A DNA stretch of 64,000 nucleotides from CAZTAR01 sp043813895 (GCA_043813895.1 JBDRKQ010000048.1:1-64000), one strand, 5' to 3'. Numbered from the stretch's first letter, positions 51,286-61,070 are shown. The notes: generated by a model not told the origin, from the sequence alone. Numbers and translations are program-made.

Positions 51286-52123
51286 AGAGCCAACAAGGTT
51301 CACCAGAAAAAGTCAAACTCGTTGGCATTCGTTTTGCCGGTGGGAGCGGGTTTGTGTTTGTCGCACGCGCGTCGCTTCCGTTCACAGCAGAAAAATGTGG
51401 CATTGCCCGCAAATGCCCGCAAAGTCTTTAGACCGCGGTGTCGTTTGTTCTGACGAGGTTGCACTGCGTCCAATTGTTATGCTTGCTCAGCGCTTCTCGA
51501 ATTGGAGGAGAATTGTGAATGTAGGATTGAGAATGGAGAAAGGGCGATGACGCGGCGGCCCAAAGATGCTGGATGCTGTGCGAACATGCCTACCCGTCCC
51601 GCTTGCGCGGGACGTGAAGACATGGCACCCGGCTGGATGCATGGCACCCGGCCAGCGGCACCGGACGTGCCTCCGCCGCCCCATTGGGGGCGGGATGCGG
51701 TGGGGCAGGTCCTGGTCCACGGTTCGCGCTTCGTTCCACCCGCGGCAGCTCTCCGTCGCCCCTTTCGGGGCGAGGACGGCTCGGCTTGCTGGGGTGTATC
51801 AAGGTGTGGGGCCGACGCTCCGGGAACAAGAGGGGATTCTCGTTTCAGTGAGGGCGTTCGCAGTGGCAGGCAGGCTACCAGTGGCGCCAAACTCGCCCTC
51901 AGGCCGAGGCCAGGGGGCTCTTGGGTGGGGGATGTTCGCCGGTTCAAGCCGAAGGATGGCGTGAGTTGGACGCCTTCATTGATCTGTTGGTAACATAGGG
52001 TTCTGTCAGGCTGACCGGCGGCCGCCGGTAACGCGTCAGTGCTGAGCTGCCTGGAGCTGGACAACGTTCCTCATGCGGAACCGGAGAACGGATACTGCAC
52101 GTTTTGATGGAAGCAGGAGCAAC

Positions 52124-52696
52124 ATGAACATCACCTACAACAGGCCCAACCGCAGGCGCAGACCACGGCTCTGTGCGCTTCTGACGCTCTTACCAGCTCT
52201 GGCCCTATCGCCTGCGTGCAAGAAGGATGACGCACCGAAGCCGGCCGACCAGAGCCAACAGGCGAACCCAGTTGTGGATCTCGACGGCCTCAAGCAGCTT
52301 GTCGCAGAGCACCGAGGCGAGGTGATCTATGTGGACTTTTGGGCGACCTGGTGCGGCCCCTGCGTGAAGGCCCTTCCCGAACTGGCCAAGCATCAGGCGC
52401 ACTACGGCGAGCGCGGGTTTCAGGCAATCGCGGTGAGCTTCGACAATCCCGCGCACTGGAATATGCGAGTCAAGAAGACGCTGGACAAGGCGGGCTGGCA
52501 AGGGCCGGCGGTCGTGGTGAAGGACAAAGAAAACCAGAAGGCGATCCAAGATTGGCTGGGCAAAGCCTGGGACGGCAGCCTGCCGGCTCGATACATGTTT
52601 GATCGCAAGGGGACGCCGATCCACGAACTGATTGGAACCTCGGCTGACGAAGGTCCGAAGGTTCGCAAGATGATCGAGGACTTGCTCGGTTCTTGA
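52124..52696 (+). CDS. Thioredoxin-like (TlpA/ResA-type) lipoprotein
   Basis: A 190-residue envelope-anchored thiol-disulfide protein. After a lipoprotein signal (RRRRPR, hydrophobic core, LALSPAC with Cys32) comes a thioredoxin fold with WATWCGPC (Cys77, Cys80), FQAIAVSFDNP and a cis-Pro-region LPARYMFDRKGTPIHELIG. Such proteins reduce cytochrome c apoproteins or other envelope substrates, or act as peroxidase-like redox factors. GCAGGAG lies before the ATG at 52124; an ATG at 52073 would add 17 residues. The gene is monocistronic. Confidence 0.88.
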   Translation: MNITYNRPNRRRRPRLCALLTLLPALALSPACKKDDAPKPADQSQQANPVVDLDGLKQLVAEHRGEVIYVDFWATWCGPCVKALPELAKHQAHYGERGFQAIAVSFDNPAHWNMRVKKTLDKAGWQGPAVVVKDKENQKAIQDWLGKAWDGSLPARYMFDRKGTPIHELIGTSADEGPKVRKMIEDLLGS

Positions 52697-52787
52697 TTGT
52701 GCGTTCTCGATTGCGCGTCTTCGGGCGCTGTCCGCAGGCTGGCATGATCCCCGGGCGATCTTGGATCATAGCTCTCTAAGCAATGCT

Positions 52788-52886
52788 GTAGCGGCCGACG
52801 CCCCGGTCGGCCGTTGAAAACAACTCGTGTTTCTCGTCGGCCGCGGGGGGCCGACGCTACTGCCGCCGTCCGACACGGGTGTCGGG
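52788..52886. repeat. R6 inverted repeat (GTAGCGTCGGCC-type)
   Basis: Left arm 52788-52812 (GTAGCGGCCGACGCCCCGG...) and right arm 52839-52860 (...GGCCGACGCTAC) are imperfect reverse complements; an adjoining hairpin GTCCGACAC/GTGTCGGGC follows to about 52888. A related element is at 62618-62703 and a half-copy at 4640. Confidence 0.7.
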
Positions 52887-52922
52887 CGTTACGGTCTTTT
52901 TGAAACTGCCTAGAATCTCCGC

Positions 52923-53945
52923 ATGATGGAAGTATGTCCGCTTATCTTCGAGCCGGTTTTCAAGCCCAAGATCTGGGGCGCCAGGAACCTGGCGCGGCTG
53001 TTCGACAAGCCGCTTCCCCCAGACGAGGCAATTGGGGAATCCTGGGAATGTGCGGACCTGGATGCCGGGCAATCCGTCGTTGCACGCGGCCCCGCCAAGG
53101 GTCGAACGCTGCACGAACTCGTCGAGTTATGGGGAACCGCGCTGCTGGGCCGCATTTCGCCGGCGGAGGGTCGCTTTCCCCTGCTGATCAAGTTCCTTGA
53201 TGCCGCTCAAGACCTGAGCGTGCAGGTCCACCCGGACGCGGATGCGGCCAGGCGGCTTGGCGGCGATGTCCGCGTCAAGCACGAGGCGTGGTACATCCTT
53301 GATGCCGCCGAGGGCGCCTGCATCTACCGCGGCCTTGTATCGGGCACGACAGTCGATGCGCTATGTACGGCGATGGCGGATCGACCCGACGCGATCGTCG
53401 AGTTTCTCAACAGGCTGCCGGTCAAGCGCGGGGAGATGTACTATCTGCCGAGCGGCACGCTGCACGCCCTTGGCGCGGGCGTTGTCGTGGCGGAGATTCA
53501 GACGCCCTCCGACACGACGTTCCGTCTTTACGATTGGGGCCGTGTTCGTCCCGATAGCGATGCCGGCCTTCACGTCGAGAAGGGGCTCGCATGCATCAAC
53601 ACGGACATCGACTTTGCCCCGTTCGAGAAACGGTCGCATACGAGCAATCCCTTCACGACGGTCAGTCGCCTTGTCACGTGCCCGAGCTTCAACATTGAGA
53701 TGGTTCGCCACATCGAGCAGCTCGAGCTGGAGATACCGTACGCCGAGCCGGTGTGTTGGATCGTGCTGCGGGGGCACGGGGAGATTCTGTACGGCCAAAG
53801 CGGCAAGGAAACCTTCGGCCGCGGCGATGTCGTGGTCCTTCCAGCGGCGATTGAGAATCCCAGACTCAAGACGCTTGCTGATTGTGATTGGCTGGAGGTC
53901 ACCGTGCCCGTGAAGTCGGACTTGCCGGGCGGTCATTTGTTGTAG
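52923..53945 (+). CDS. manA: Mannose-6-phosphate isomerase, class I
   Basis: A cupin-fold, zinc-dependent isomerase interconverting fructose-6-P and mannose-6-P, the entry to GDP-mannose. The 340-residue protein shows KIWGARNLARLF near the start, VQVHPDADAARRLG with zinc ligands Gln/His, KHEAWYIL with the Glu ligand, and LPSGTLHALGAGVVVAEIQTPSDTTFRLYDWGR, the family signature with the last His. It is of the short bacterial type. Together with gmd at 2780 it could supply GDP-deoxyhexoses. It overlaps the convergent small lipoprotein gene by 13 bp. Confidence 0.93.
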   Translation: MMEVCPLIFEPVFKPKIWGARNLARLFDKPLPPDEAIGESWECADLDAGQSVVARGPAKGRTLHELVELWGTALLGRISPAEGRFPLLIKFLDAAQDLSVQVHPDADAARRLGGDVRVKHEAWYILDAAEGACIYRGLVSGTTVDALCTAMADRPDAIVEFLNRLPVKRGEMYYLPSGTLHALGAGVVVAEIQTPSDTTFRLYDWGRVRPDSDAGLHVEKGLACINTDIDFAPFEKRSHTSNPFTTVSRLVTCPSFNIEMVRHIEQLELEIPYAEPVCWIVLRGHGEILYGQSGKETFGRGDVVVLPAAIENPRLKTLADCDWLEVTVPVKSDLPGGHLL

Positions 53946-54139
53946 ATAACGGTAGTGCCGATGGTGACCGCCGGGACGTTGCCGTTCATTCCAACGGAAA
54001 AGTCGCAGTCGTCGCCGGTGCAACTCCCCTTTACGTCGATCTCGCAGCCGGTCGTCATCGTGACGGCGCTTGCTGCCAAGATGAGGCTCATCGCAACTTT
54101 GGATACGATACGCTTGATGTTGGCGTGTGATGGTGTCAT
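53933..54139 (-). CDS. Small lipoprotein with four cysteines
   Basis: A 68-residue protein. The lipoprotein signal (IVSKVAMSLILAASAVTMTTGC) leaves a mature peptide of about 36 residues beginning CEIDVKGSCTGDDCDFSVGMNGNVP, with a Cys pair that could form a disulfide. AGGAGG stands 7 nt before the ATG at 54139, making this a well-supported start; the frame opens 15 codons earlier. The end overlaps the manA stop. The function is unknown. Confidence 0.7.
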   Translation of the reverse strand: MTPSHANIKRIVSKVAMSLILAASAVTMTTGCEIDVKGSCTGDDCDFSVGMNGNVPAVTIGTTVIYNK

Positions 54140-54659
54140 CGGTTTGCCTCCTGAAGTAGCTTGTTGGTGTTGTATTTCGATCAACCCGTCTCACAAGGTG
54201 TACACACCACGCTCGGCAGCCTGACACGGGTCTTTCGTGAAACGGTTTTCTCGATCGAAGTAGGCCGGATAATCGAGAGCGGAGGAATGGGCGGGCAAGG
54301 CCGGATGGCTGGTGCTCCGGCCCGCCCACAGTCGCAAAGGAAGGTCCCTCCGTCGGGAAGACGCGGAGGAGACCAAAGCGGCTACCGCAAAACCAACTTC
54401 GGGGGGCTCGCCTGTCACTCGAATGCGGCACAGGGCGAAACCGGCGAGCGATGGGAATACGCCTCAGCCGGACCGGGTTGTAGCATCCGGGGGGTGGAGT
54501 CGGCATTCTGGCGGTGGGATTGGCACCATGCCTCGCTCTCGAAACGACGCTACAATGGACTGTGCCACACGGGCGAAATCGGACAGTGCGGCGACCGAGG
54601 CGAGGGAGCGCCCTGAGCGGCACCGATGCGGAACTAACCTCCGGAGGAGCATGCTTGGC
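54140..54659 (+). other. Gene-free stretch between the small lipoprotein and the 24-residue ORF
   Basis: No gene is supported in 520 bases. Several overlapping open frames exist but have shadow-like compositions. A GGAGGAG stretch at 54643-54649 precedes the tiny membrane ORF at 54660. Confidence 0.45.
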
Positions 54660-54734
54660 ATGAACTGGGGACTGCTCATCCTGATTGCGATCGCCGTGAT
54701 CCTGCTCGTCATACGGTTCAAGAGCGGGGGCTGA
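54660..54734 (+). CDS. Candidate 24-residue single-TM peptide
   Basis: A very short ORF, MNWGLLILIAIAVILLVIRF followed by KSGG, is a perfect hydrophobic helix with a positive end, preceded by AGGAG at 54645-54649 (spacing 10). An ATG at 54651 would add three residues but is too close to the ribosome-binding site. It resembles other one-helix small membrane proteins in general form, but no family is claimed. Confidence 0.35.
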   Translation: MNWGLLILIAIAVILLVIRFKSGG

Positions 54735-55033
54735 GGGCCGAAGAGTTGTGGCTGAGCGTGTCTCGGCTGAAGCTGCGAGCGCCCCGCGTTTCCACCGTCG
54801 CTTGGAGACGTTACCGGCCCTTTCGACACGCCGCACGCCACGGATAGGCTACGGGTAGGGCGCATAATCACTCATTTTCACGAAGGCCCGGCAGGGCACG
54901 TCCCATCTTCAGTCCCCGTATCAAACCCCCCATGCCGATCCAGCCGACTTGACTTGAAGGTCGTACATAGTTCGCCTCATCCATGCCACGGTGGTTGCCC
55001 ACACTCAAGGCACGGGATAGCCTGGACCAGCGT

Positions 55034-55762
55034 ATGAACGCCAAAGCGGCATGGTGCATCGTCGGACTCGTGACGCTTGTCGCAGGGTCAGGTTGTAAGA
55101 TTCCAGAGCCCCGAATCAGCGACCTGGCGCCGTATGTCGGACGTCGGCCGGAGGCCCCTACTCCCAGCCTGCCGCCGATGCCGGAGCAAAAGCCGGTCGA
55201 GCAAACGCACCCCAAGTTAATCCGGGCGACTGTCGTCATTGACGCGGGACACGGCGGCGAGGATCCCGGCGCGATCGGCGTCGGCCCGATCCCGGAGAAG
55301 GAAGTCAATTTGTGCGTTGCGACGAGATTGGCGCGCCGGCTTGCGCAACGCGGGATTACGGTGGTCACCTCGCGCGACGCCGATTACTTCATCGAACTTG
55401 ACGCACGCGCGGCGCTGGCCGATCGAACCCGTGCGGATCTGTTTGTCTCCATCCACGCGGATGCGGCACAGCGGACTTCAGCCACGGGATCGTCCATCTT
55501 TATCGCAAGGGGGCGCCCGCCGCAAAGTGATCGCGCCGCATGGAGCATCTTCGATGCGCTGCAACGCGCGAACATCGAGTGCCTCGGCGTTCGCGAGGCC
55601 GGGTTCCGCGTATTGGTCGGACACTCGCGGCCGGCCGTTCTCATTGAGTGCGGCTATCTCACCAATAGTCGCGACGCACAACGGCTCAGCACTTCCACAT
55701 ATCAGGAGAAGCTGGCGACGGCCATAGCTGAAGGCATCATCGCCTATCTGGCAGGCCGCTGA
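55034..55762 (+). CDS. N-acetylmuramoyl-L-alanine amidase (Amidase_3), lipoprotein
   Basis: A 242-residue peptidoglycan hydrolase cleaving between MurNAc and L-Ala. The N-terminus is a lipoprotein signal (VGLVTLVAGSGC), followed by a Pro-rich linker. The zinc-dependent catalytic domain shows VVIDAGHGGEDPGAIG, SIHADAAQ and VLIECGYLTN with the catalytic Glu; the region after GHGG (VGPIPEKEVNLCVATRLA) is typical. The start ATG 55034 gives a correct signal; an ATG at 54983 would bury it. It acts in the periplasm in cell division or cell-wall turnover. Three hairpins follow before groEL. Confidence 0.9.
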   Translation: MNAKAAWCIVGLVTLVAGSGCKIPEPRISDLAPYVGRRPEAPTPSLPPMPEQKPVEQTHPKLIRATVVIDAGHGGEDPGAIGVGPIPEKEVNLCVATRLARRLAQRGITVVTSRDADYFIELDARAALADRTRADLFVSIHADAAQRTSATGSSIFIARGRPPQSDRAAWSIFDALQRANIECLGVREAGFRVLVGHSRPAVLIECGYLTNSRDAQRLSTSTYQEKLATAIAEGIIAYLAGR

Positions 55763-55810
55763 CGAGGCAGCGAGAGAGGCGTCGTTGGCAGCTATTGAAA
55801 CTTGAGTGGT

Positions 55811-55953
55811 CAAAGAAACACGCTGTGTTTCTTTGAGGCCCACGGATCGCAATCCGTGTGCTTGGCGCAGCAGACAAGCGGCACGGCGCTCGCTTGATGG
55901 AGGGCCGTGCCGCAGGTAGGGCTGAGTTCGATGTGATGGATCGAAGATCCATC
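55811..55953. repeat. Three perfect hairpins between the amidase and groEL genes
   Basis: CAAAGAAACAC/GTGTTTCTTTG (55811-55821 and 55825-55835, 3-nt loop), CACGGAT/ATCCGTG (55841-55847 and 55852-55858, 4-nt loop) and GATGGATC/GATCCATC (55935-55942 and 55946-55953, 3-nt loop). They lie between two convergent genes (amidase plus, groEL minus) and could block read-through in both directions; no T tract follows. Confidence 0.75.
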
Positions 55954-55963
55954 TGCTATGGGA

Positions 55964-57631
<1,668 letters not shown>

Positions 57632-57721
57632 GGTTGCTTTCTCCGAATGCTTGTCCTGTTCTTTTTTCTTGCGTGGTGTGTAATGTCACAGGAGCGTGTA
57701 CGCACGGTCGTCGGCGGAGTG

Positions 57722-58027
57722 CTAGTCGTCCGCGTCGCCGATGCCCGAGTAGGGCTCGTCCTGCCAGACAGTACCCTTCTGTTTGACCTGGAGCTCGATC
57801 GTCTCGACGGCGTCGGAATCGACGAAAATGACGTCGTCGACCACCTCCGCATCGTCGAACTGTGAGACCCTGATCTCGATCCTGAAGCCCGTCTCCTCTA
57901 TCACGTTGTACGCCAGCGGATGGATGTGCAAGGACTCCTCGTTGCCGGGGAATGTCAGCACCAACCTTGCGGCGGGTCCGAACTGGAGTGACTCATCTAG
58001 GGCGGCTTTCAGGAGCTTGGCTCGCAT
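57722..58027 (-). CDS. Hypothetical protein encoded between groES and groEL
   Basis: A 101-residue acidic cytoplasmic protein (RLVLTFPGNEESLHIHPLAYNVIEETGFRIEI, then an Asp/Val-rich middle VVDDVIFVDSDAVETIELQV). No known domain is recognised; the sequence may be a small beta-rich fold. It sits 36 bp after groES and 90 bp before groEL, so it is very likely co-expressed with the chaperonin. The gene may be a lineage-specific partner or a bystander. Confidence 0.7.
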   Translation of the reverse strand: MRAKLLKAALDESLQFGPAARLVLTFPGNEESLHIHPLAYNVIEETGFRIEIRVSQFDDAEVVDDVIFVDSDAVETIELQVKQKGTVWQDEPYSGIGDADD

Positions 58028-58063
58028 GCAACTCTTTCTTGACTCGTCCGACCCACCTTGGGG

Positions 58064-58366
58064 TCACTCGATGATCGCAAGGATGTCCGACTCGTCCATA
58101 ATCATGTACTCTTGGTCGTTGACCTTGATCTCCGTTCCGGCGTAGCTCGTGAAGAGGACTTCGTCGCCTTTCTTCACCTGCAATGCGGATCGCTCACCGG
58201 TATCGAGCAGCTTGCCGTCGCCGACCGCCTGGACCCGTCCCCGCTTCGGCTTCTCTTTGGCCGATTCGGGCAGGACGATGCCGCCGGCCGTCATGGCCTC
58301 AGCCTCGATCCGCTTGAGAAGCACCTTGTCGCCGAGAGGCCGAATCTTCACCTTGGTAACCGCCAT
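58064..58366 (-). CDS. groES: Co-chaperonin GroES
   Basis: The 10-kDa lid of GroEL (100 residues). VKIRPLGDKVLLKRIEAEAMTAGGIVLP is the usual N-terminus with the mobile loop (EAEAMTAGGIVLP), and the C-terminal TEIKVNDQEYMIMDESDILAIIE is typical. AAGGAG lies 7 nt before the ATG. First gene of the chaperonin cluster, 117 bp downstream of the pseudo-receiver gene. Confidence 0.97.
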   Translation of the reverse strand: MAVTKVKIRPLGDKVLLKRIEAEAMTAGGIVLPESAKEKPKRGRVQAVGDGKLLDTGERSALQVKKGDEVLFTSYAGTEIKVNDQEYMIMDESDILAIIE

Positions 58367-58483
58367 CGTGTAACTCCTTGTTTGTCTAGCTGACCTTGAC
58401 TTCCACCTAATGAATCGTCGTGCCGCTTTGGCTCAGGCGGCCTCAACCGGCGTCCGCCTGGCGGAAACCGGTCGGCTCGGCCG

Positions 58484-58909
58484 TCAGTTCTTCCACGTAT
58501 CGAACGGCCCGTTGTCGCGGCACACCCGTTTAACAGCTTTTGCGAGTAGGGAGGCGAGCAGGTTCCGGTGCGTGTCGGCCCGGACGACACTCAGGGCTTC
58601 CAGCGTCAGGGCTTCCCAGAGCAACTGGCGGTCCGGTTCGTCGCACACGAGCAGACACGGCAACTCGATCCCCATCCGTCGAATCCGCCTCAAAACCGCC
58701 AGCCCGTCGACAACCGATCGGTTCGCATTGAGGATGCCGAGGTGCATCTCGCGCGAAGCCGCCATGCCGATCGCTTCCCCCTCGGTCCGCGGCCAGTGGA
58801 GGACGGCCCGCATCTGAGCCAGTGATCTGGCAAGATCGTCGGCCCAGGGCACGTCGCGGGTGGGGGCGATCATGATGTGGACCCGGTTTGTCACAAGGTT
58901 CGAGGTCAT
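58484..58909 (-). CDS. Receiver-like protein with a substituted phosphoacceptor (pseudo-receiver)
   Basis: A protein of about 141 residues with a CheY-like fold: HIMIAPTRDVPWADDLARSL at the start, LGILNANRSVVDGLAVLRRIRRMG at the position of the phosphoacceptor loop, and LPCLLVCDEP. In the loop the usual LLD is ILN, so the phosphoacceptor Asp appears replaced by Asn, and the N-terminal acidic pocket is missing. It may work without phosphorylation. The start at 58909 (MTSNLV) is preferred; the frame extends upstream to 59035. It precedes groES on the same strand. Confidence 0.65.
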   Translation of the reverse strand: MTSNLVTNRVHIMIAPTRDVPWADDLARSLAQMRAVLHWPRTEGEAIGMAASREMHLGILNANRSVVDGLAVLRRIRRMGIELPCLLVCDEPDRQLLWEALTLEALSVVRADTHRNLLASLLAKAVKRVCRDNGPFDTWKN

Positions 58910-59245
58910 CGGTTCGGTTGGGATTCTCCGGTGGCGCACGCAATCCGCGTACACTCGATATGCCCCACTGCAAACCCCATGCCAGCCTCCGGGGCGGTTT
59001 CGCAACGGAGCGCGATCGTCACAACTAACTGTCATGACGGGGGTTGTGTGGTGTTACTACGCGGAGGACCCCGGCGTGGGGAATCGCCCACCCTAGCCTG
59101 GTTTGGCAGTCTCGCACCGGGTTGGGGGTGTGGAACTGTCAATCTGGCATGTTCCGACGGCGCGGGCTCCCGGAGAGACTCCCGCTCAGCCCGATCGGCA
59201 TCCGGCCTGTCACCGGCACCGCCCCCGTGTAGCATAACGAGAATA

Positions 59246-59309
59246 CGCTCTGCCGAGAATCCCTTCTCGGCACCGGTCTGAGGGCCGAGAAGGGATTCTC
59301 GGCAGAGCG
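59246..59309. repeat. Perfect 26-bp inverted repeat with 12-nt loop
   Basis: Arms 59246-59271 and 59284-59309 are exact reverse complements (they begin CGCTCTGCCGAGAATCCC and end GGGATTCTCGGCAGAGCG); the loop is 59272-59283. The inner part GCCGAGAA/TTCTCGGC is related to the hairpins at 35693-35810. It lies about 50 bp before the aldehyde dehydrogenase start, in its leader. Confidence 0.9.
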
Positions 59310-59320
59310 ATTAGAAAACC

Positions 59321-59337
59321 ACCGGCGAGACGCCGGT
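59321..59337. repeat. R3-type hairpin in the leader of the aldehyde dehydrogenase gene
   Basis: ACCGGCG/CGCCGGT with loop AGA. It is the reverse complement of the R3 core at 22200 and 25832 and sits 22 bp upstream of the start codon, close to the ribosome-binding site. Confidence 0.65.
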
Positions 59338-59359
59338 GCCGCAGAGAGCGAGGACGATC

Positions 59360-60802
59360 ATGTTGAACGAAGCATATCCCTATTACGTGGCCAATGAGGC
59401 GGTCTTCGCCAACCGTGAACTCGCGGTGACGAACAAGTACACGGGGGAGATGGCGACGCGCGTGGCGCGTGCGGACGAAGCAGCCATCACGCAAGCCATC
59501 GACAAGGCGACGGAAGCACGGGATGCCTGCCGGCGGATGCCGTCGTTTGCCAGGGCGGCGGTGTTGAACCACGTTGTTCAACGCATGACCGAGCGACACG
59601 AGGAGTTGGCTCGCGCGTTGGCGGTCGAGGCCGGCAAGCCGATCCGTGACGCGCGGGGAGAAGTGACGCGCGGCATCGACACGTTCCGCTTGGCGGCGGA
59701 GGAGGCGACGCGCATCTACGGTGAATACATGCCGCTGGACATCTCCGCGCGGGCGGAAAGCTACGAGGGCATTTCCAAGCGTGTACCGGTCGGCGTGTGC
59801 TCGCTCATCTCGCCGTTCAACTTTCCGATCAACCTGGTTGCCCACAAGGTCGCGCCGGCGATTGCGGCCGGATGCCCGTTCGTGTTGAAGCCCGCGTCGT
59901 TGACGCCGGTCGGCGCGCTGATGCTCGGCGAGATCCTCGCGGAGACGGACCTACCGCGCGGCGCGTTCAGTATTCTCCCGTGCAGTCGCGACGGCGCGGG
60001 GAGGTTCGTCACTGACGAACGACTCAAGCTCCTTTCGTTCACAGGCTCGCCGGAGGCGGGTTGGTCGCTGAAGGCCAAGGCGGGCAAGATGAAGGTCGTG
60101 CTGGAGTTGGGCGGCAACGCTGGCTGCATCGTGGACCAGGGCGTCGATCAAGACTACGCAGTCTCGCGGATCATCCTGGGGGCCTTCTATCAATCGGGCC
60201 AATCGTGCATCAGCGTGCAGCGCATATTCATCCACGCGTCCATCTACGAGGCCTTCAAATCGAAGCTCGTTTTGGCCGCCGGGCAGCTCAAGAGCGGCGA
60301 CCCTTTGAATGAGGAAACGTTCCTCGGGCCGCTGATTACCGAGGAGGACGCGAAGCGGGTCGAAGGCTGGGTCAACGAGGCTGTCGGGCATGGTGCGAAA
60401 GTCCTGTGCGGCGGGCGGCGCAACGGCTCGCTGTATGACGCCACCTTCGTTGAAGGCGTGCCCGACGAGGCGCCGCTGAGTTGTCGCGAGGTCTTCGGGC
60501 CGGTGGCCATCCTGGAACCGTTCACCTCCTTCGCGGAGGCGTGCGCCAGGGTGAACGCGAGCGACTACGGCCTCCAGGCGGGCGTGTTTACAAAGAATAT
60601 CCACTCGGCGTTCTACGCGTTCAACGAGCTGGAAGTGGGCGGCGTCGTGATCAACGATATTCCGTCGCTCCGCGTTGACAGCATGCCGTATGGCGGTGTG
60701 AAAAACAGCGGCCTGGGTCGAGAGGGAATTCGGTACGCCATCGAGGATATGACGGAAATCCGCCTCATGGTGCTCAACCGGATCGGCAGCCAGGCGGAAT
60801 AG
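59360..60802 (+). CDS. NAD(P)-dependent aldehyde dehydrogenase
   Basis: A 480-residue ALDH-superfamily enzyme. Catalytic Cys283 (SGQSCISVQR) and the general base Glu249 (LELGGNAG) are present, with VGVCSLISPFNFPINLVAHKVAPAIAAGCP and FTGSPEAGW (cofactor site) and EVFGPV. The NFP-type SPFNFP and the overall pattern are closest to the succinate-semialdehyde, lactaldehyde or phosphonoacetaldehyde-type branch; the substrate is not certain. The start ATG 59360 is used; the frame extends to 59336. Two hairpins lie just upstream in its leader. Confidence 0.9.
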   Translation: MLNEAYPYYVANEAVFANRELAVTNKYTGEMATRVARADEAAITQAIDKATEARDACRRMPSFARAAVLNHVVQRMTERHEELARALAVEAGKPIRDARGEVTRGIDTFRLAAEEATRIYGEYMPLDISARAESYEGISKRVPVGVCSLISPFNFPINLVAHKVAPAIAAGCPFVLKPASLTPVGALMLGEILAETDLPRGAFSILPCSRDGAGRFVTDERLKLLSFTGSPEAGWSLKAKAGKMKVVLELGGNAGCIVDQGVDQDYAVSRIILGAFYQSGQSCISVQRIFIHASIYEAFKSKLVLAAGQLKSGDPLNEETFLGPLITEEDAKRVEGWVNEAVGHGAKVLCGGRRNGSLYDATFVEGVPDEAPLSCREVFGPVAILEPFTSFAEACARVNASDYGLQAGVFTKNIHSAFYAFNELEVGGVVINDIPSLRVDSMPYGGVKNSGLGREGIRYAIEDMTEIRLMVLNRIGSQAE

Positions 60803-60889
60803 GCGCCACAACGGATCGCGTGCAACGCCTTGAAAGCCCACGGGTCACGTAAGGGCGTGCGCATAAATAAGCTGAACGAATGCCGAAGG

Positions 60890-60980
60890 ATAGTACGGGC
60901 GTCCTGCCCGTAGCCGCACGGGCAAGATGCCCGTACCACCCATATGAAATGTGCAACTTATTCATGCGCGAGTCCTAAGT
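60890..60980. repeat. R2 repeat, copy 2, with an extra hairpin
   Basis: The 64-bp unit at 60917-60980 differs from 47805-47868 by one base. A second hairpin ACGGGC/GCCCGT (about 60896-60912) precedes it. It lies between the aldehyde dehydrogenase gene and the convergent DUF2723 gene. Confidence 0.9.
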
Positions 60981-61070
60981 GCTCAGCCCGAGTAGCACCG
61001 TCTGACGAAGTCAGGCCGTGTGGATGCGGCTGAGCCGAACCACGGCCTCGCTCCACGAGACCGTGCCACG

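Larger units (their letters stand above)
50905..52123. other. 1.2-kb gene-free region rich in repeat fragments
   Basis: No gene is supported. It contains an R1-type element (51085-51285), a stretch of lower GC (51230-51440), a GAATGTAGGATTGAGAATGG-like low-complexity piece (about 51512-51540), hairpins CCCGTCCCGCTTGCGCGGGA (about 51593), two direct copies of ATGGCACCCGGC (about 51620-51650), CCCCATTGGGG and CGCCCCTTTCGGGGCG (about 51758-51773) and an R4 half-copy near 51900-51935. It looks like an accumulation of decayed mobile repeats. A 163-codon open frame inside (51502-51993) has no credible protein features. Confidence 0.55.
58910..59359. other. Divergent gap with a long perfect inverted repeat
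   Basis: No gene is seen. It separates the pseudo-receiver and aldehyde dehydrogenase genes and contains the 26-bp inverted repeat (59246-59309) and an R3-type hairpin (59321-59337) close to the aldehyde dehydrogenase start. A promoter was not identified. Confidence 0.5.

Noticed and set aside
51502..51993. 163-codon open frame in the repeat-rich gap
   Set aside because: It runs through hairpins and repeat fragments, has no ribosome-binding site at its start and no recognisable protein features.
57711..57725. GAGTGCTAG half-site resembling the CIRCE operator near groEL
   Set aside because: The matching inverted half TTAGCACTC is missing at the right distance, and the bases belong to the stop region of the preceding gene.
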